This document shows, one piece after another, positions 1 through 10,713 of a DNA stretch of 64,000 nt. The translations under genes were made by a program, and so were the position numbers. Positions within the stretch are counted from its first letter, which is position 1. Each line of letters opens with the position of its first letter. Source of the stretch: Sphagnum magellanicum. Taxonomy: Eukaryota > Streptophyta > Sphagnopsida > Sphagnales > Sphagnaceae. A model generated the notes under the pieces. The model saw only the letters and a list, made by a program, of their open reading frames with translations, was not told the origin of the DNA and did not search any database. The stretch covers positions 12,096,038-12,160,037 of the forward strand of contig CM038923.1 in the NCBI GenBank assembly GCA_021904315.1. The letters run 5' to 3'.

Positions 1-868
1 AAGTGACCTTGGGCAAATGTAGTGAAGCTTTTAAAGGTTCATTTGAAACAGTTTGGTTTACCCCAAACATTTGATTTAGTATGGTTGACGGGAAGGAGAA
101 AATCGTGGTTCGATCTCTGGAGGCTCAAACTTTGGAAGTGAGCCTATCCCCTAAAGCTCCTTAGCCTATAAAGATAGATGGCATGCAATTTTCAATTGGA
201 TTTGCCCAGAGAGCCATTACTTATAAGGTTATAAAAACCTATTAAAGACTAGAGCTTGCCACAATTTGGTGATTTTTTACCTGATAAACAAAAAATGGCA
301 ATAAATGCATTCAAAATATTTTGGACAAAATTAATAATATGTAAAATTTGTTGTCCATCTTCCAAAGTTGCTTGCATTATAGATGTTTTACTCCTCACAT
401 ACAAGGTAACTATTAAGTTGGACAATGATCTTTATTTTTTAATCTGTGTTGGATGGTCTTTAGTTTTTAGAAGAACATACATGTCTATTAGGTCTAAAAT
501 TTATTATAAAATGAAAGACCCTTTGGTTCTGGGCATTGATTAAATGTTGAAACATGTGTAGTTTGCCTAGGTCTCATTATGGTATATGTTGATGTTAAAA
601 ACTTTGGACTTGGACATACCAAGTGTGATTGTGTTAGTAAAATGTTAGAGTAACCATTGCATATGAACATCAAATTGGTTAGATAATGCTCTTATATAAC
701 AACTTAGGAATATCCAAACTTGTCATTATTACCCCGTCATGGTATGCACAAAGTGATATAGTAGTTGAAGTTATAGACACATGAACAAGGGATGATTGAT
801 TTCGTCCAGCCAATTCACTTGGCTTGATCTAGGTCATTTTGGAGACCTATGAGGTAGAGGGGGGATAT
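1..868. other. No gene recognised; DNA downstream of the LRR exon
   Basis: I see no coding signal here. The short open frames have no recognisable composition or motif. The stretch lies immediately past the in-frame TGA at 869-871 that ends the LRR reading frame on the minus strand, so its right part may be the 3' untranslated region of that gene. No poly-A signal could be chosen with confidence. Confidence 0.5.
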
Positions 869-3800
869 TCAAATTGTATACATGGTAGACCTTCCAAGAC
901 AATTGCAAGACTTTTGGAGTGCATTCAATTGACCAATAAATGAAGGTAATTCTTTTAATTCAAAACACCTTCGTAAATCAAGCTTTTGGAGTGCATTGAA
1001 TTGGACAATAAATGAAGGTAGTTTTTTCAAGTTGTAACACCCTCACAAATCAAGCTTTCGGAAAGCATTCAATTACCCAATACATGAAGGTAGTTCTTTC
1101 AAGTTGGAACATTTGCAAAAATCAAACATATCGAATGTTTTCAATTCGCCAAAAGATGAAGGTGATCCTTCCAATTTAGACCAGCCCCACAAATCAAGCT
1201 TTCGGAGTGCATTCAATTGGCCAATACATAAAGGTAGTCCTTCCAAGTTGGAACAACCCCACAAATCAAGTTCTTGGAGTGCATTCAATTCGCCAATAGA
1301 TGGAACTAGTCCTTCCAAGTTAGAACAACCCCACAAATAAAGCTCTTGGAGTGCATTCAATTAGCCAATAGATGAAGGTAGTTCTTTCAACTCGGAACAC
1401 CTTCGCAGATCAAGCTTTTGGAGTGCATTCAATTGGCAATTAGATGGAGGTAGTTCTTTCAAGTCGGAACACCCTGACAAATCAAGCTTTTGGAGTGCAC
1501 TCAATTGGCCAATAGATGAAGGTAGTTCTTTCAAGTTGGAACACCTTAACAAATCAAGCTTTTGGAATGCATTCAATTCACCAATAGATGAAGGTAGTTC
1601 TTTCAACTCGAAACACCTTTGCAAATCAAACTTTTGCAGTGCATTCAATTGCCCAATACATGAAGGTAGTTCTTTCAAGATGGAACACCCTGACAAATAA
1701 AGCTCTTGGAGTGCATTCAATTAGCCAATAGATGGAGGTAGTTCTTTCAACTCGGAACACCTTTGCAAATCAAACTTTTGCAGTGCATTCAATTGCCCAA
1801 TAGATGTAGGTAGTTCTTTCAAGTTGGACCACCCTCACAAATCAAGCTCTTAGAGTGCATTCAATTGGCCAATAGATGGAGGTAGTTCTTTCAAGTTGGA
1901 ACAACCCCACAAATAAAGCTCTTGGAGTGCATTTAATTGGCCAATAGATGGAGGTAGTTCTTTCAAGTTGAAACACCCTGACAAATCAAGCTCTTGGAGT
2001 GCATTCAATTGGCCAATAGATGTAGGTAGTTCTTTCAAGTTGGAACACCCTGACAAATCAAGCTCTTGTAGTGCATTCAATTGGCCAATAGATGGAGGTA
2101 GTCCTTCCAAGTTGGAACACCCTGACAAATCAAGCTTTTGAAGTGCATTCAATTCGCCAATAGATGAAGGTAATTCTTTCAACTCGAAACACCTTTGCAA
2201 ATCAAGCTTTTGGAGTGCATTCAATTGGCCAATAGATGGAGATAGTTCTTTCAAGTTGGAAGACCCTGACAAATCAAGCTTTTGGAGTGCATTCAATTGG
2301 CCAATAGATGAAGGTAGTTCTTTCAACTCGGAACACCATTGCAAATCAAGCTTTTGAAGTGCATTCAATTGGCCAATAGATGAAGGTAGTTCTTTCAAGT
2401 TGGAACACCCTAACAAATCAAGCTCTTGGAGTGCATTCAATTGGCCAATAGATGAAGGTAGTTCTTTCAAGTTGGAACACCATGACAAATCAAGCTTTTG
2501 GAGTGCATTCAATTCGCCAATAGATGGAGGTAGTTCTTTCAAGTTGGAACACCCTGACAAATTAAGCTCTTGGAGTGCATTCAATTGGCCAATAGATGGA
2601 GGTAATCCTTCCAAGTTGCAACACTCTGACAAATAAAGCACATGGAGTGCATTCAATTGGCCAATAGATGGAGGTAGTCCTTCCAAGTTAGAACACCCTG
2701 ACAAATAAAGCTCTTCGAGTGCATTTAATTGGCCAATAGATGAAGGTAGTTCTTTCAACTCGAAACACCTTTGCAAATCAAGCTTTTGGAGTGCATTCAA
2801 TTGGCCAATAGATGGAGGTAGCTCTTTCAAGTTGGAACACCTTGACAAATCAAGCTTTTCGAGTGCATTCAATTCGCCAATAGATGAAGGTAGTTCTTTC
2901 AACTCGAAACACCTTTGCAAATCAAGCTTTTGGAGTGCATTCAATTGGCCAGTAGATGGAGGTAGTTTTTTCAAGTTGGAACACCCTGACAAATCAAGCT
3001 CCTGGAATGCATTCAATTGGCCAATAGATGAAGGTAGTCCTTCCAAGTTGGAACACTCTAACAAATAAAACACTTGGAGTGCATTCAATTGGCCAATAGA
3101 TGGAGGTAGTTCTTTCAACTTTGAACACCCTAACAAACCAAGCCCCTGGAGTGCATTCAATTGGCCAATAAATGGAGGTAGTCCTTCCAAGTTGGAACAC
3201 CCTGACAAATCAAGCTTTTGGAGTGCATTCAATTGGCCAATAGATGGAGGTAGTCCTTCCAAGTTGGAACACCCTGACAAATAAAGCTTTTGGAGTGCAT
3301 TCAATTGGCTAATAGATGAAGGTAGTTCTTTCAACTCGAAACACCTTTGCAAATCAAGCTTTCGGAGTCCATTCAATTGGCCAATAGATGGAGGTAGTTC
3401 TTTCAAGTTGGAACACCCTGACAAATTAAGCTCTTCGAGTGCATTCAATTGGCCAATAGATGAAGGTAGTTCTTTCAACTCGGAACACCTTTGCAAATCA
3501 AGCTTTTGGAGTGCATTCAATTGGCCAATAGATGAAGGTAGTCCTTCCAAGTTAGAACATTCAGACAAATGAAGCACTTGGAGTGCATTCAATTGGCCAA
3601 TAGATGGAGGTAGTTCTTTCAAGTTGGAACACCCTCACAAATAAAGCTCTTGGAGTGCATTCAATTGGCCAATAGATGAAGGTAGTTCTGTCAACTCAAA
3701 ACACCTTTGCAAATCAAACTTTTGGAGTGCATTGAATTGGCCAATAGATGGAGGTAGTTCTTTCAAGTTGAAACACCATGACAAATCAAGCTCTTGGACT

Positions 3801-4489
3801 GCATTCAATTGGCCAATAGATGAAGGTAGTTCTTTCAACTCTGAGCACCCTGACAAATAAAGCTTTTGGAGTGCATTCAATTGGCCAATAGATGGAGGTA
3901 GTCCTTCCAAGTTGGAACACTCTGACAAATAAAGCACTTCGAGTGCATTCAATTGGCCAATAGATGGAGGTAGTTCTTTCAAGTTGGAACACCCTGACAA
4001 ATAAAGCTGTTGGAGTGCATTCAATTGGCCAATAGATGAAGGTAGTTCTTTCAACTCGGAACACCTTTACAAATCAAGCTTTTGGAGTGCATTCAATTGG
4101 CCAATAGATGGAGGTAGTTCTTTCAAGTTGGAACACCCTGACAAATAAAACTCTTGGAGTGCATTCAATTTCCCAATAGATGAAGGTAGTTCTTTCAATT
4201 CGAAACACCTTTGCAAATCAAGCTTTCGGAGTGCATTCAATTGGCCAATAGATGGAGGTAGTTCTTTCAAGATGGAAGACCCTGACAAAGAAAGCTTTTG
4301 GAGTGCATTCAATTGGCCAATAGATGGAGGTAGTCCTTTCAAGTTGGAACACCCTGACAAATCAAGCTCTTGGAGTGCATTCAATTGGCCTATAGATGAA
4401 GGTAGTTCTTTCAACTTGAAACACCTTTGCAAATCAAGCTTTTGGAGTGCATTCAATTGGCCAATAGATGGCGTTAGTTCTTTCAAGTT
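869..4489 (-). pseudogene. Distal LRR part of the HNL gene, in frame but behind nonsense codons
   Basis: Reading on from 4490 in the same frame, the LRR code continues without any frameshift to a TGA at 869-871. Eight further stops interrupt it: 4067 (CAA to TAA), 3635 (TCA to TGA), 1850 (CAA to TAA), 1835 (TCA to TGA), 1721, 1361 and 1073 (all CAA to TAA) and 1043 (TCA to TGA). The open segment 1850-3622 alone encodes about 590 residues of LRR. The last units lead into a non-repeat tail SCNCLGRSTMYTI before the terminal stop. Without the stops the LRR exon would be 5466 nt. The stretch may be untranslated in this allele or may still be intact in relatives. Confidence 0.75.
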
Positions 4490-6088
4490 TCAACACCTTG
4501 ACAAATCAAGCTCTTGGAGTGCATTCAATTCACCAATAGATGAAGGTAGTCCTTCGAAGTTGGAACACTCAAACAAATAAAACACTTGAAGTGCATTCAA
4601 TTGGCCAATAGATGGAGGTAGTTCTTTCAAGTTGGAACACCCTAACAAACCAAGCCCCTGGAGTGCATTCAATTCGCCAATAAATGGAGGTAGTCCTTCC
4701 AAGTTGGAACACTCTGACAAATAAAGCACTTGGAGTGCAGTGAATTGGCCAATAGATGGAGGTAGTGCTTTCAAGTTGGAACACCCTGACAAATAAAGCT
4801 GTTGGAATGCATTCAATTGGCCAATACATGAAGGTAGTTCTTTGAACTCGGAACACCTTCGCAAATCAAGCTTTTGGAGTGCATTCAATTGGCTAATAGA
4901 TGGAGGTAGTTCTTTCAAGTTGGACCACCCTGACAAATAAAGCTCTTGGAGTGCATTCAATTGGCCAATAGATGGAGGTAGTTCTTTCAACTCGAAACAC
5001 CTTTGCAAATCAAGCTTTTGGAGTGCATTCAATTGGCCAATAGATGGAGGTAGTCCTTCCAAGCTGGAACACTCTGACAAACAAAGCACCTGGAGTGCAT
5101 TCAATTGGCCAATAGATGGAGGTAGTTCTTTCAAATTGGAACACCCTGACAAATAAAACTCTTGGAGTGCATTCAATTGGCCAATAGATGAAGGTAGTTT
5201 TTTCAACTCGAAACACCTTTGCAAATCAAGCTTTTGGAGTGCATTCAATTGGCCAATAGATGGAGGTAGTTCTTTGAAGATGGAAGACCCTGACAAAGAA
5301 AGCTTTTGGAGTGCATTCAATTGGCCAATAGATGGAGGTAGTCCTTCCAAGTTCGAACACTCTGACAAATAAAGCACTTGGAGTGCCTTCAATTGGCTAA
5401 TAGATGGAGGTAGTTCTTTCAAGTTGGACCACCCTGACAAATAAAGCTCTTGGAGTGCATTCAATTGGCCAATAGATGGAGGTAGTCCTTCCAAGTTGGA
5501 ACACCCTGACATATCAAGCTTTTGCAGTGCATTCAATTGGCCAATAGATGGAGGTAATTCTTTCAAGTTGGAACACCTTGACAAATCAAGCTTTTGGAGT
5601 GCATTCAATTCGCCAATAGATGAAGGTAGTTCTTTCAACTCGAAACACTTTTGCAAATCAAGCTTTTGGAGTGCATTCAATTGGCCAATAGATGGAGGTA
5701 GTTCTTTCAAGTTGGAGCACCCCGACAAATCAAGCTTTTGGAGTGCATTCAATTGGCCAATATATGGAGGTAGTCCTTCCAAGTTGGAACACACTGACAA
5801 ATCAAACACTTGGAGTGCATTCAATTGGTCAATAGATGGAGGTAGTTCTTTCAAGTTGGAACACCCTGACAAATAAAGCTCTTGGAGTGTATTCAATTGG
5901 TGAATAGATGAAGGTAGTTCTTTCAAGTTGGAACACCTTGACAAATCAAGCTCTTGGAGTGCTTTCAATTGGCCAATAGATGGAGGTAGTTCTTTCAAGT
6001 TGGAACACCCTGACAAATCAAGTTCTTGGAGTGCATTCAATTGGCCAATAAATGAAGGTAATTCTTCCAATTTTTTGCATTGTGCCAA
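905..6088 (-). repeat. Coding minisatellite: 72 tandem units of 72 bp (24-residue LRR)
   Basis: The anchor GCATTCAATT (plus strand, small variations) recurs at positions 921 + 72k for k = 0 to 71. I checked k = 0, 3, 10, 20, 30, 40, 50, 60, 65 and 71, and all fall exactly on register, so there is no net insertion or deletion over 5112 bp. Units differ by substitutions and fall into flavours (SGCSNLKELPPSIG, QRCFELKELPSSIG, SECSNLEGLPPSIG). Block copies at offsets of 1008 and 1512 bp (14 and 21 units) show internal segmental exchange. Confidence 0.97.
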
Positions 6089-6334
6089 GTCAAGCATTCG
6101 GAGTTGTGAACAGAAAAACAAATTATTTGGCAATTTTTCTATCATGCATTTTTTGAGGCATAACCATTTAACATTACTCAAATTTCGATGTTCAATAAAA
6201 TTTTCGACAATAGTTGGTGAAGCTTTTGTTAGGTCAACCAACCTAAAGTTGGGAAATCCCTTTGAATCGATTTTGGACAACAAAGGCAAATTGACACATT
6301 TTTTCAATGAAATGCCCTCTAAATGTTCCACCAC
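4490..6334 (-). CDS. HNL gene, LRR exon 5 up to the first in-frame stop
   Basis: The exon follows the acceptor TGTGATAG and starts VVEHLEGISLKKC, a pre-LRR linker that becomes regular LRR after MLDLAQCKKLEELPSFIG. The body is about 21 repeats of 24 residues, each of the form LxxLPxSIGQLNALQxLxL followed by xxCxx. This is a plant LRR pattern with an unusually uniform sequence. Such repeats form a curved solenoid used for ligand sensing or autoinhibition in NLRs. The frame stops at a TGA (4490-4492) where a Ser codon TCC sits in neighbouring units. About 50 more units follow in the same frame beyond the stop. Confidence 0.85.
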   Translation of the reverse strand: MVEHLEGISLKKCVNLPLLSKIDSKGFPNFRLVDLTKASPTIVENFIEHRNLSNVKWLCLKKCMIEKLPNNLFFCSQLRMLDLAQCKKLEELPSFIGQLNALQELDLSGCSNLKELPPSIGQLKALQELDLSRCSNLKELPSSIHQLNTLQELYLSGCSNLKELPPSIDQLNALQVFDLSVCSNLEGLPPYIGQLNALQKLDLSGCSNLKELPPSIGQLNALQKLDLQKCFELKELPSSIGELNALQKLDLSRCSNLKELPPSIGQLNALQKLDMSGCSNLEGLPPSIGQLNALQELYLSGWSNLKELPPSISQLKALQVLYLSECSNLEGLPPSIGQLNALQKLSLSGSSIFKELPPSIGQLNALQKLDLQRCFELKKLPSSIGQLNALQEFYLSGCSNLKELPPSIGQLNALQVLCLSECSSLEGLPPSIGQLNALQKLDLQRCFELKELPPSIGQLNALQELYLSGWSNLKELPPSISQLNALQKLDLRRCSEFKELPSCIGQLNAFQQLYLSGCSNLKALPPSIGQFTALQVLYLSECSNLEGLPPFIGELNALQGLGLLGCSNLKELPPSIGQLNALQVFYLFECSNFEGLPSSIGELNALQELDLSRC

Positions 6335-9300
6335 CTATCACATGAAATGAAAACAAAAGGGTTATCAATGCAAAATAACATTTCATCCTAATGCTAATTT
6401 TATTAGAAAAATATGTATTTATAAAATCAAAATTCAAAATTAAAACATTTGGTTTTGGACATCAAAAAAATTCATGGAAATCAAAATAAATTATAGGATT
6501 GAAATAGTATGGTGACAACCTCATCTTTTTGTAAAAAGAAATTTGGTTTATTTGATTTCCATATAAAGCGATTCATGGTTGGTAATTCCATTGCAATATT
6601 TCGACCCATGTCTCGTAATTGGTCATGTATGTACAAGATTCCACCTTCTACCTCTTCCATTAAAGATCTTTCTTGTAATTTTCTTAATCCAAATTTTGGG
6701 TGTAAATAATCTCCACTCCATGCTCGATAAATTGTACTTATTTTCAAACCACCCAAAAAACAAGCGATATCCAAAAACATGTTTTTATGTTCTTTATCCA
6801 AAGGGTCATAAGAAATCCTCAATGTACTCCAAAGCTCTTCATTATCATTGCCCCCCGTCAAACTTTGCCCACTTTTCAATGTGCTCAATGCACCTTCCCA
6901 AATTTCCAATTCTTTAGTATTGTATAAAGAAGAACCCAATACTTTAAGACTTAAAGGGAGCCCCACACAAGCTTTTATACTTTTCATACATATATCGTTG
7001 AAATCTTTTGTTGGAACATGATTTGCATTACCAAATGCATGGAACATAAAAAGTTCCCTTGCTTGCTCTTCCTCCAAAGGTTTCATGACCATTTTTCCAT
7101 CCTCATTTACATGAGAGTTCAAAATTTGCCAATTTCGACAATTCACAAGTATTCTGCTTTTAGAAGTTGCATTCTTGGCCCCCTTGTCAATGAGAAATTG
7201 CAAAGATGTAAGGTTCTCCGCCTTACCAACATCATCCACCACCACTAACACTTTTTTCGATATCATACATTGCTTAATTTCGTCAAGGTGTTCTTGACTC
7301 ACATATTCATGTTTGGATAACCTTTTGCCACACAAATCATGTAGGAGTTGTTTTATGACATCGTTGATATTGTCTTTTGATTTCACATCCTCCAAAAAAC
7401 TAAATTTGTCATATTCCTTGTGGAACAAATGATAGAATTTTTTGCACAATGTGGTTTTCCCAATCCCACCCATTCCAACCAAACCAACAATAGATTGCTT
7501 TTGTAACAAGATGTTTATGTCTTGTGCTTTGTCAATCAACGCCACTTCATGACATGGCAAACGTGGATTTCTGTCAAAATTCACAAAATATAGGTCATTT
7601 ATATGTTATCTTTCTTCTTTGATAACTAATATATATGACATTGCATATGCAATACACATCAAATGTGTTTCAAATTACATGACCATATATGAAATCAAAA
7701 GATTTAAATTTGACATTTTTACCTTCATACATATTTTCAAACATTGTAATAATAAAGAATAGCTTGGATGATCCTTGTTTGGTGGCTTGCAAATTGTTAA
7801 GTGATCAGCATCCTCTATTTTATATTGGTTGTTGTTTGACAATTGAATAGCTGAAGCATATGGCACTAAAATTCCCTACATGTGCAAAAGATTGAATTAA
7901 TGGAACTCATTGACTTTTTTGTTCGCTTATGTTTTAACTTATAAGCCAAATGGTGGTGGAAACTATAGTTTAATAACTATTGACGTTTGAATAATAATGA
8001 AATATTGTGTACAAGTAATTTCCTTCAACCCTTTGGCAAACCACTTATATGAATACATCACAAAGTTATTGGTTTTTAATCTCATGAATCTTATATGTTT
8101 TAACGATGTTATGATTTTCCTTACAAATATTTATATGGAATTGATTTGATGAAGGGAAAATCTAAACCTATTTCTTGATGTTTGAAGTCAATCAAATTTC
8201 ATTTCCATCAATAGTAATTCATGAAACAAAGTTCATAAAACGCATGACCCATTCACCACATTAATATATTCAAAAGTATTGAGTACATGATCCCACACAA
8301 GTTTTGACAATACAAAAAATGTTCAACTAATGAACCTAATTTGATAACTTTCAATGTGGTGAAATGAAAATCTTACTGAATTCTTGTCAATTGGTAATCC
8401 TTCACCAAATGCATAAATGTTGAGGTTTGCATGAATGGCATTTTTAAAATCTTTTGAAAGGTACTCCATTTGTAGGTTGAAAGGTTTTAAATTTTTTGAA
8501 AAATCAGGTTGGGTTGCATCTTTGTTGAACACATGGATTTTTGCACATTGCCAAGTGAAATATTTTGATAAATCTTCGGTACCACCAAAATGTGGTACAC
8601 CGTAAAATATTACACCTTTGACATTGTTCAAAAATGTTTTACAACATTTGTGTACTTCATCATCCAAACCATTTTTTGACCTTTGATATACACGTTTGTG
8701 AGCTTCAACCACCAAGCTTTTGAGTACAAGACCTCCAAAACTATAAGCAACTAATGCCACCGGTCCGTGCCAAAGGGATTGATAACTACAAAATATTCAA
8801 CAATGCACCAAAATTCCATTATCAACATTGTATTAGCATGTCCAAATTTATCCTATTATACTTGGGGGCAATTTCCAATTCACACATGACCTAAGCCATA
8901 AGTTCATAATTGATTTGCTTGTTATATGTCATTTTTCATTTATTGACTCCATTAATCTACCTAAAAAATGTGACAACCATGTTTTGATAACACAATTATT
9001 ATGCACATGTATGTAGGTGTTTACATTCTTGTGTTAATGTACAACTCACCTTTTATGTGTTACCTTAAAAATATAGTTGAAAATTTTAAAAATATAAATT
9101 ACAAAAAAATATATACATTTTAAAAAAAAAATTGCAATGAAATGGATGCAAATTTTCAACACATGTATTAATTCAATTCAATTCAATTCAATTCAATTAC
9201 CAAAGATAAAGCTTCAAAAAATGCGAATTAAAAATTGCCATCAAAACCAAACTAGTTGTAACATGAACTTATAATATGAACGTAGACTTTGTTATTATCT

Positions 9301-9769
9301 TCAAACAAAAACATTTGCATTTAAGCCCCATTTTATGTTTTCCTACATGAAATTAACAATTCAAAAAATTGAAACTTGTTGGTGTGTATCACAATATGAG
9401 CACACATGAACAATTAACTCATGCAAGGAGAAGTAATTAATGTGTTTATAAATAGAGGAGATTGTCACACCTTGAGTTTGTAAACAAACTTTGAATGAGG
9501 TTTTTGCTAATTTCAATCACATCATTCTGAACACGTGCCATAATGTTAGAATCATAGGACAATGATAAAATTCGAACATTGTTGTTCAAGTCTTCGGGTA
9601 GCCACTTTTCTGGCCAACATATGCACTCTTCTCTATTGTTGGTGGGGCGTGTTGTCCATGTTTCCTTCCATTCATCATTTGTGCCAGAAACAATCCCATG
9701 AAAAAAAATGATGGTTAAGTCTGGATTATTGGAATTGCAAGTGGGATTTAAATCATGCACTGGATATTT
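4490..9769 (-). CDS. Alpha/beta-hydrolase - NB-ARC - LRR (HNL-type) immune receptor gene, five exons to the first stop
   Basis: Exons on the minus strand are 9769-9471, 8785-8377, 7875-7715 (or to 7723), 7570-6520 and 6334-4490. Joined to the first stop they give about 1254 residues. In this numbering a SERAC1-like alpha/beta-hydrolase covers about 17-285 (HG turn 24-25, nucleophile Ser115 in AYSFGG, candidate His261 in DADHLTICKP). The NB-ARC P-loop GMGGIGKTT is at 322-330, followed by Walker B, GLPL, MFLDIACF and an IHD version of the MHD motif. LRRs start after about residue 690. Hydrolase-NBS-LRR fusions are a known NLR class of liverworts and other non-seed plants, presumed to act as intracellular immune sensors. 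Four of the five exons join in phase. Exon 3 to exon 4 needs a weak donor. The true N-terminus was not found, and nonsense codons cut off most of the LRR array, so the gene may be a pseudogene or a truncated allele. Confidence 0.85.
6520..7570 (-). CDS. HNL gene, NB-ARC exon 4
   Basis: This 1051-nt exon holds the whole nucleotide-binding switch. In order it reads the P-loop GLVGMGGIGKTTLCKKF, an RNBS-A-like FSFLEDVKS, Walker B KKVLVVVDDVGK, the sensor-like SRILVNCRN, GLPL in CVGLPLSLKVLGS, the RNBS-D motif MFLDIACFLGG and YIHDQLRDMGR in place of MHD. The RNBS-D form resembles that of TIR-type plant NLRs. The acceptor TTTTGACAG precedes 7570 and the donor GATGAG/GTTGTC follows 6520. Joined to the next exon it reads KDEVVEHLEGISL, the expected NB-ARC to LRR linker. 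All key motifs are present. Confidence 0.9.
7715..7875 (-). CDS. HNL gene, hydrolase exon 3 (catalytic-His segment)
   Basis: The exon opens with GILVPYASAIQLSNNN and carries DADHLTICKPPNKDHPSY, where the His of ADHLTI is the likely catalytic histidine. The acceptor is CACATGTAG before 7875. The best donor is AAG/GTAAAA after 7723, but it ends in phase 0 while exon 4 needs phase 2. A weaker donor, AAAAT/GTCAAA after 7715, restores the frame and is used for the coordinates here. Either the weak site is used, or a small frameshift marks the start of decay. Confidence 0.65.
8377..8785 (-). CDS. HNL gene, hydrolase exon 2 (nucleophile elbow)
   Basis: The acceptor TTTTGTAG precedes 8785, and the donor TCA/GTAAGA follows 8377. 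The 409-nt exon accepts phase 2 and ends in phase 0, which fits both neighbours exactly. It begins SYQSLWHGPVALVAYSFGGL, where AYSFGG is the nucleophile elbow (GxSxG with Ala in the first position). Further on it has VIFYGVPHFGGT, the usual motif of SERAC1/DUF676-type serine hydrolases. The serine is intact, so enzyme activity is possible but not shown. Confidence 0.85.
9171..9198. repeat. ATTCA pentanucleotide microsatellite in an HNL intron
   Basis: About 5.6 perfect copies of ATTCA lie in the 685-bp intron between the first two hydrolase exons. Confidence 0.95.
9471..9769 (-). CDS. HNL gene, hydrolase exon 1 (oxyanion/HG part of the alpha/beta-hydrolase)
   Basis: The acceptor is a textbook pyrimidine-rich TTTTCTTTGCAG just before 9769, and the donor after 9471 reads AG/GTGTGA. 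The exon is 299 nt, starts in phase 0 and ends in phase 2. It encodes a beta-strand plus HG turn (DLTIIFFHGI), then a conserved stretch containing WKETWTTRPTNN, the CWPEKWLPEDL block and the RILSLSYDSN strand. This order is typical of plant SERAC1-like hydrolases. An upstream exon must supply the start codon, because the open frame beyond 9769 reads as intron. Confidence 0.8.
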
Positions 9770-10713
9770 CTGCAAAGAAAATGAAAATGAGTCAACACAA
9801 TTCTTCAAATGTTTCTTGGAAATTATTTGACTATACATGAAATAAGAAAAATGCAATATACAAATTATAGTAGTTAGATAAATGCAATAATTAATTGAAA
9901 ATATGAAGTTTAACAAGATCATAATAATAAATGAATTGGAAAATCCCAAATCTATCTTGCATGACTCACAAATGAAAATCATTCAAATGTGTTATAGACC
10001 TCAAAGTGTCAAAACATAGTTCAATAAGTAAATGTTGTACATAGTAGGTGGAACGCATGCCAAACAATAAAAGTTAATGCTAAGCATTGGATTTTTTCAA
10101 GTTTGGGTTGATTTGCTTAGCCATCTAGTTTGGTTCATTTGCATTTCATGACATTTTCCCCAACATTTGGATCTCTAAGGCCTCCAACGGCTAAGGAATT
10201 GGGATACAAACCCAATAAGAATGTCCAAGAGCATTTTAATAATTTGCTTTAGGTTGTTGGATCAAGACTACACATTGAACTTAACTCATAATCTATAATG
10301 AAAGTTCCAATCCTTACAAGTTCAATATACTTTTAGTCAATGCCAAATGTTGACAAATTTCCCTTTCACCAATTCTACTTGTTATAGCAAATGAGTCGCC
10401 AACCTAATGTAAGAGGCTATAATGATGACTCCATTTCATATTGTTTTTATCTAAACAACCAAACAAGAAAATAAGCAAAGTAAAAATGTATGACAAGGAA
10501 GCTTGTAAATGATTGGGGACGTTCAAGTACCCTAGTAGCTAAAAGGTATGGTTGCAACGTTGTTGATTGGGAGTTCAACTTTGAACTAGACCTCCTTCTC
10601 TTTATGCTTTGTGAGGACAATAAGCTATCATGGTTATAAAGGTCAAGGAAAATTGTCAACACCCAAACAAAATTTTAAAAAAACAAAAAAAATCAAACTT
10701 CAACATGTAACTA
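9770..10713. other. No gene recognised; intron or 5' region of the HNL gene
   Basis: This AT-rich stretch is upstream of the first recognised hydrolase exon on the minus strand. It has no clear coding signal. Because the exon at 9769 begins with a good acceptor, at least part of this stretch must be intron if the gene is expressed as modelled. Confidence 0.4.

Noticed and set aside
2994..5216. Minus-strand frames with RTTSIYWPIECTP-like repeats
   Set aside because: These are the LRR units read in the wrong frame; the correct frame has the canonical LxxLPxSIG pattern.
905..6088. CRISPR array
   Set aside because: The repeats are direct, contiguous, coding and without unique spacers, and the context is eukaryotic.
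2400..6350. Plus-strand open frames rich in SSFWSAFNWPIDGG-like repeats across the LRR array
   Set aside because: They are antisense images of the 72-bp LRR units. A repeat unit divisible by three keeps several frames open by chance, and no signal supports a plus-strand gene.
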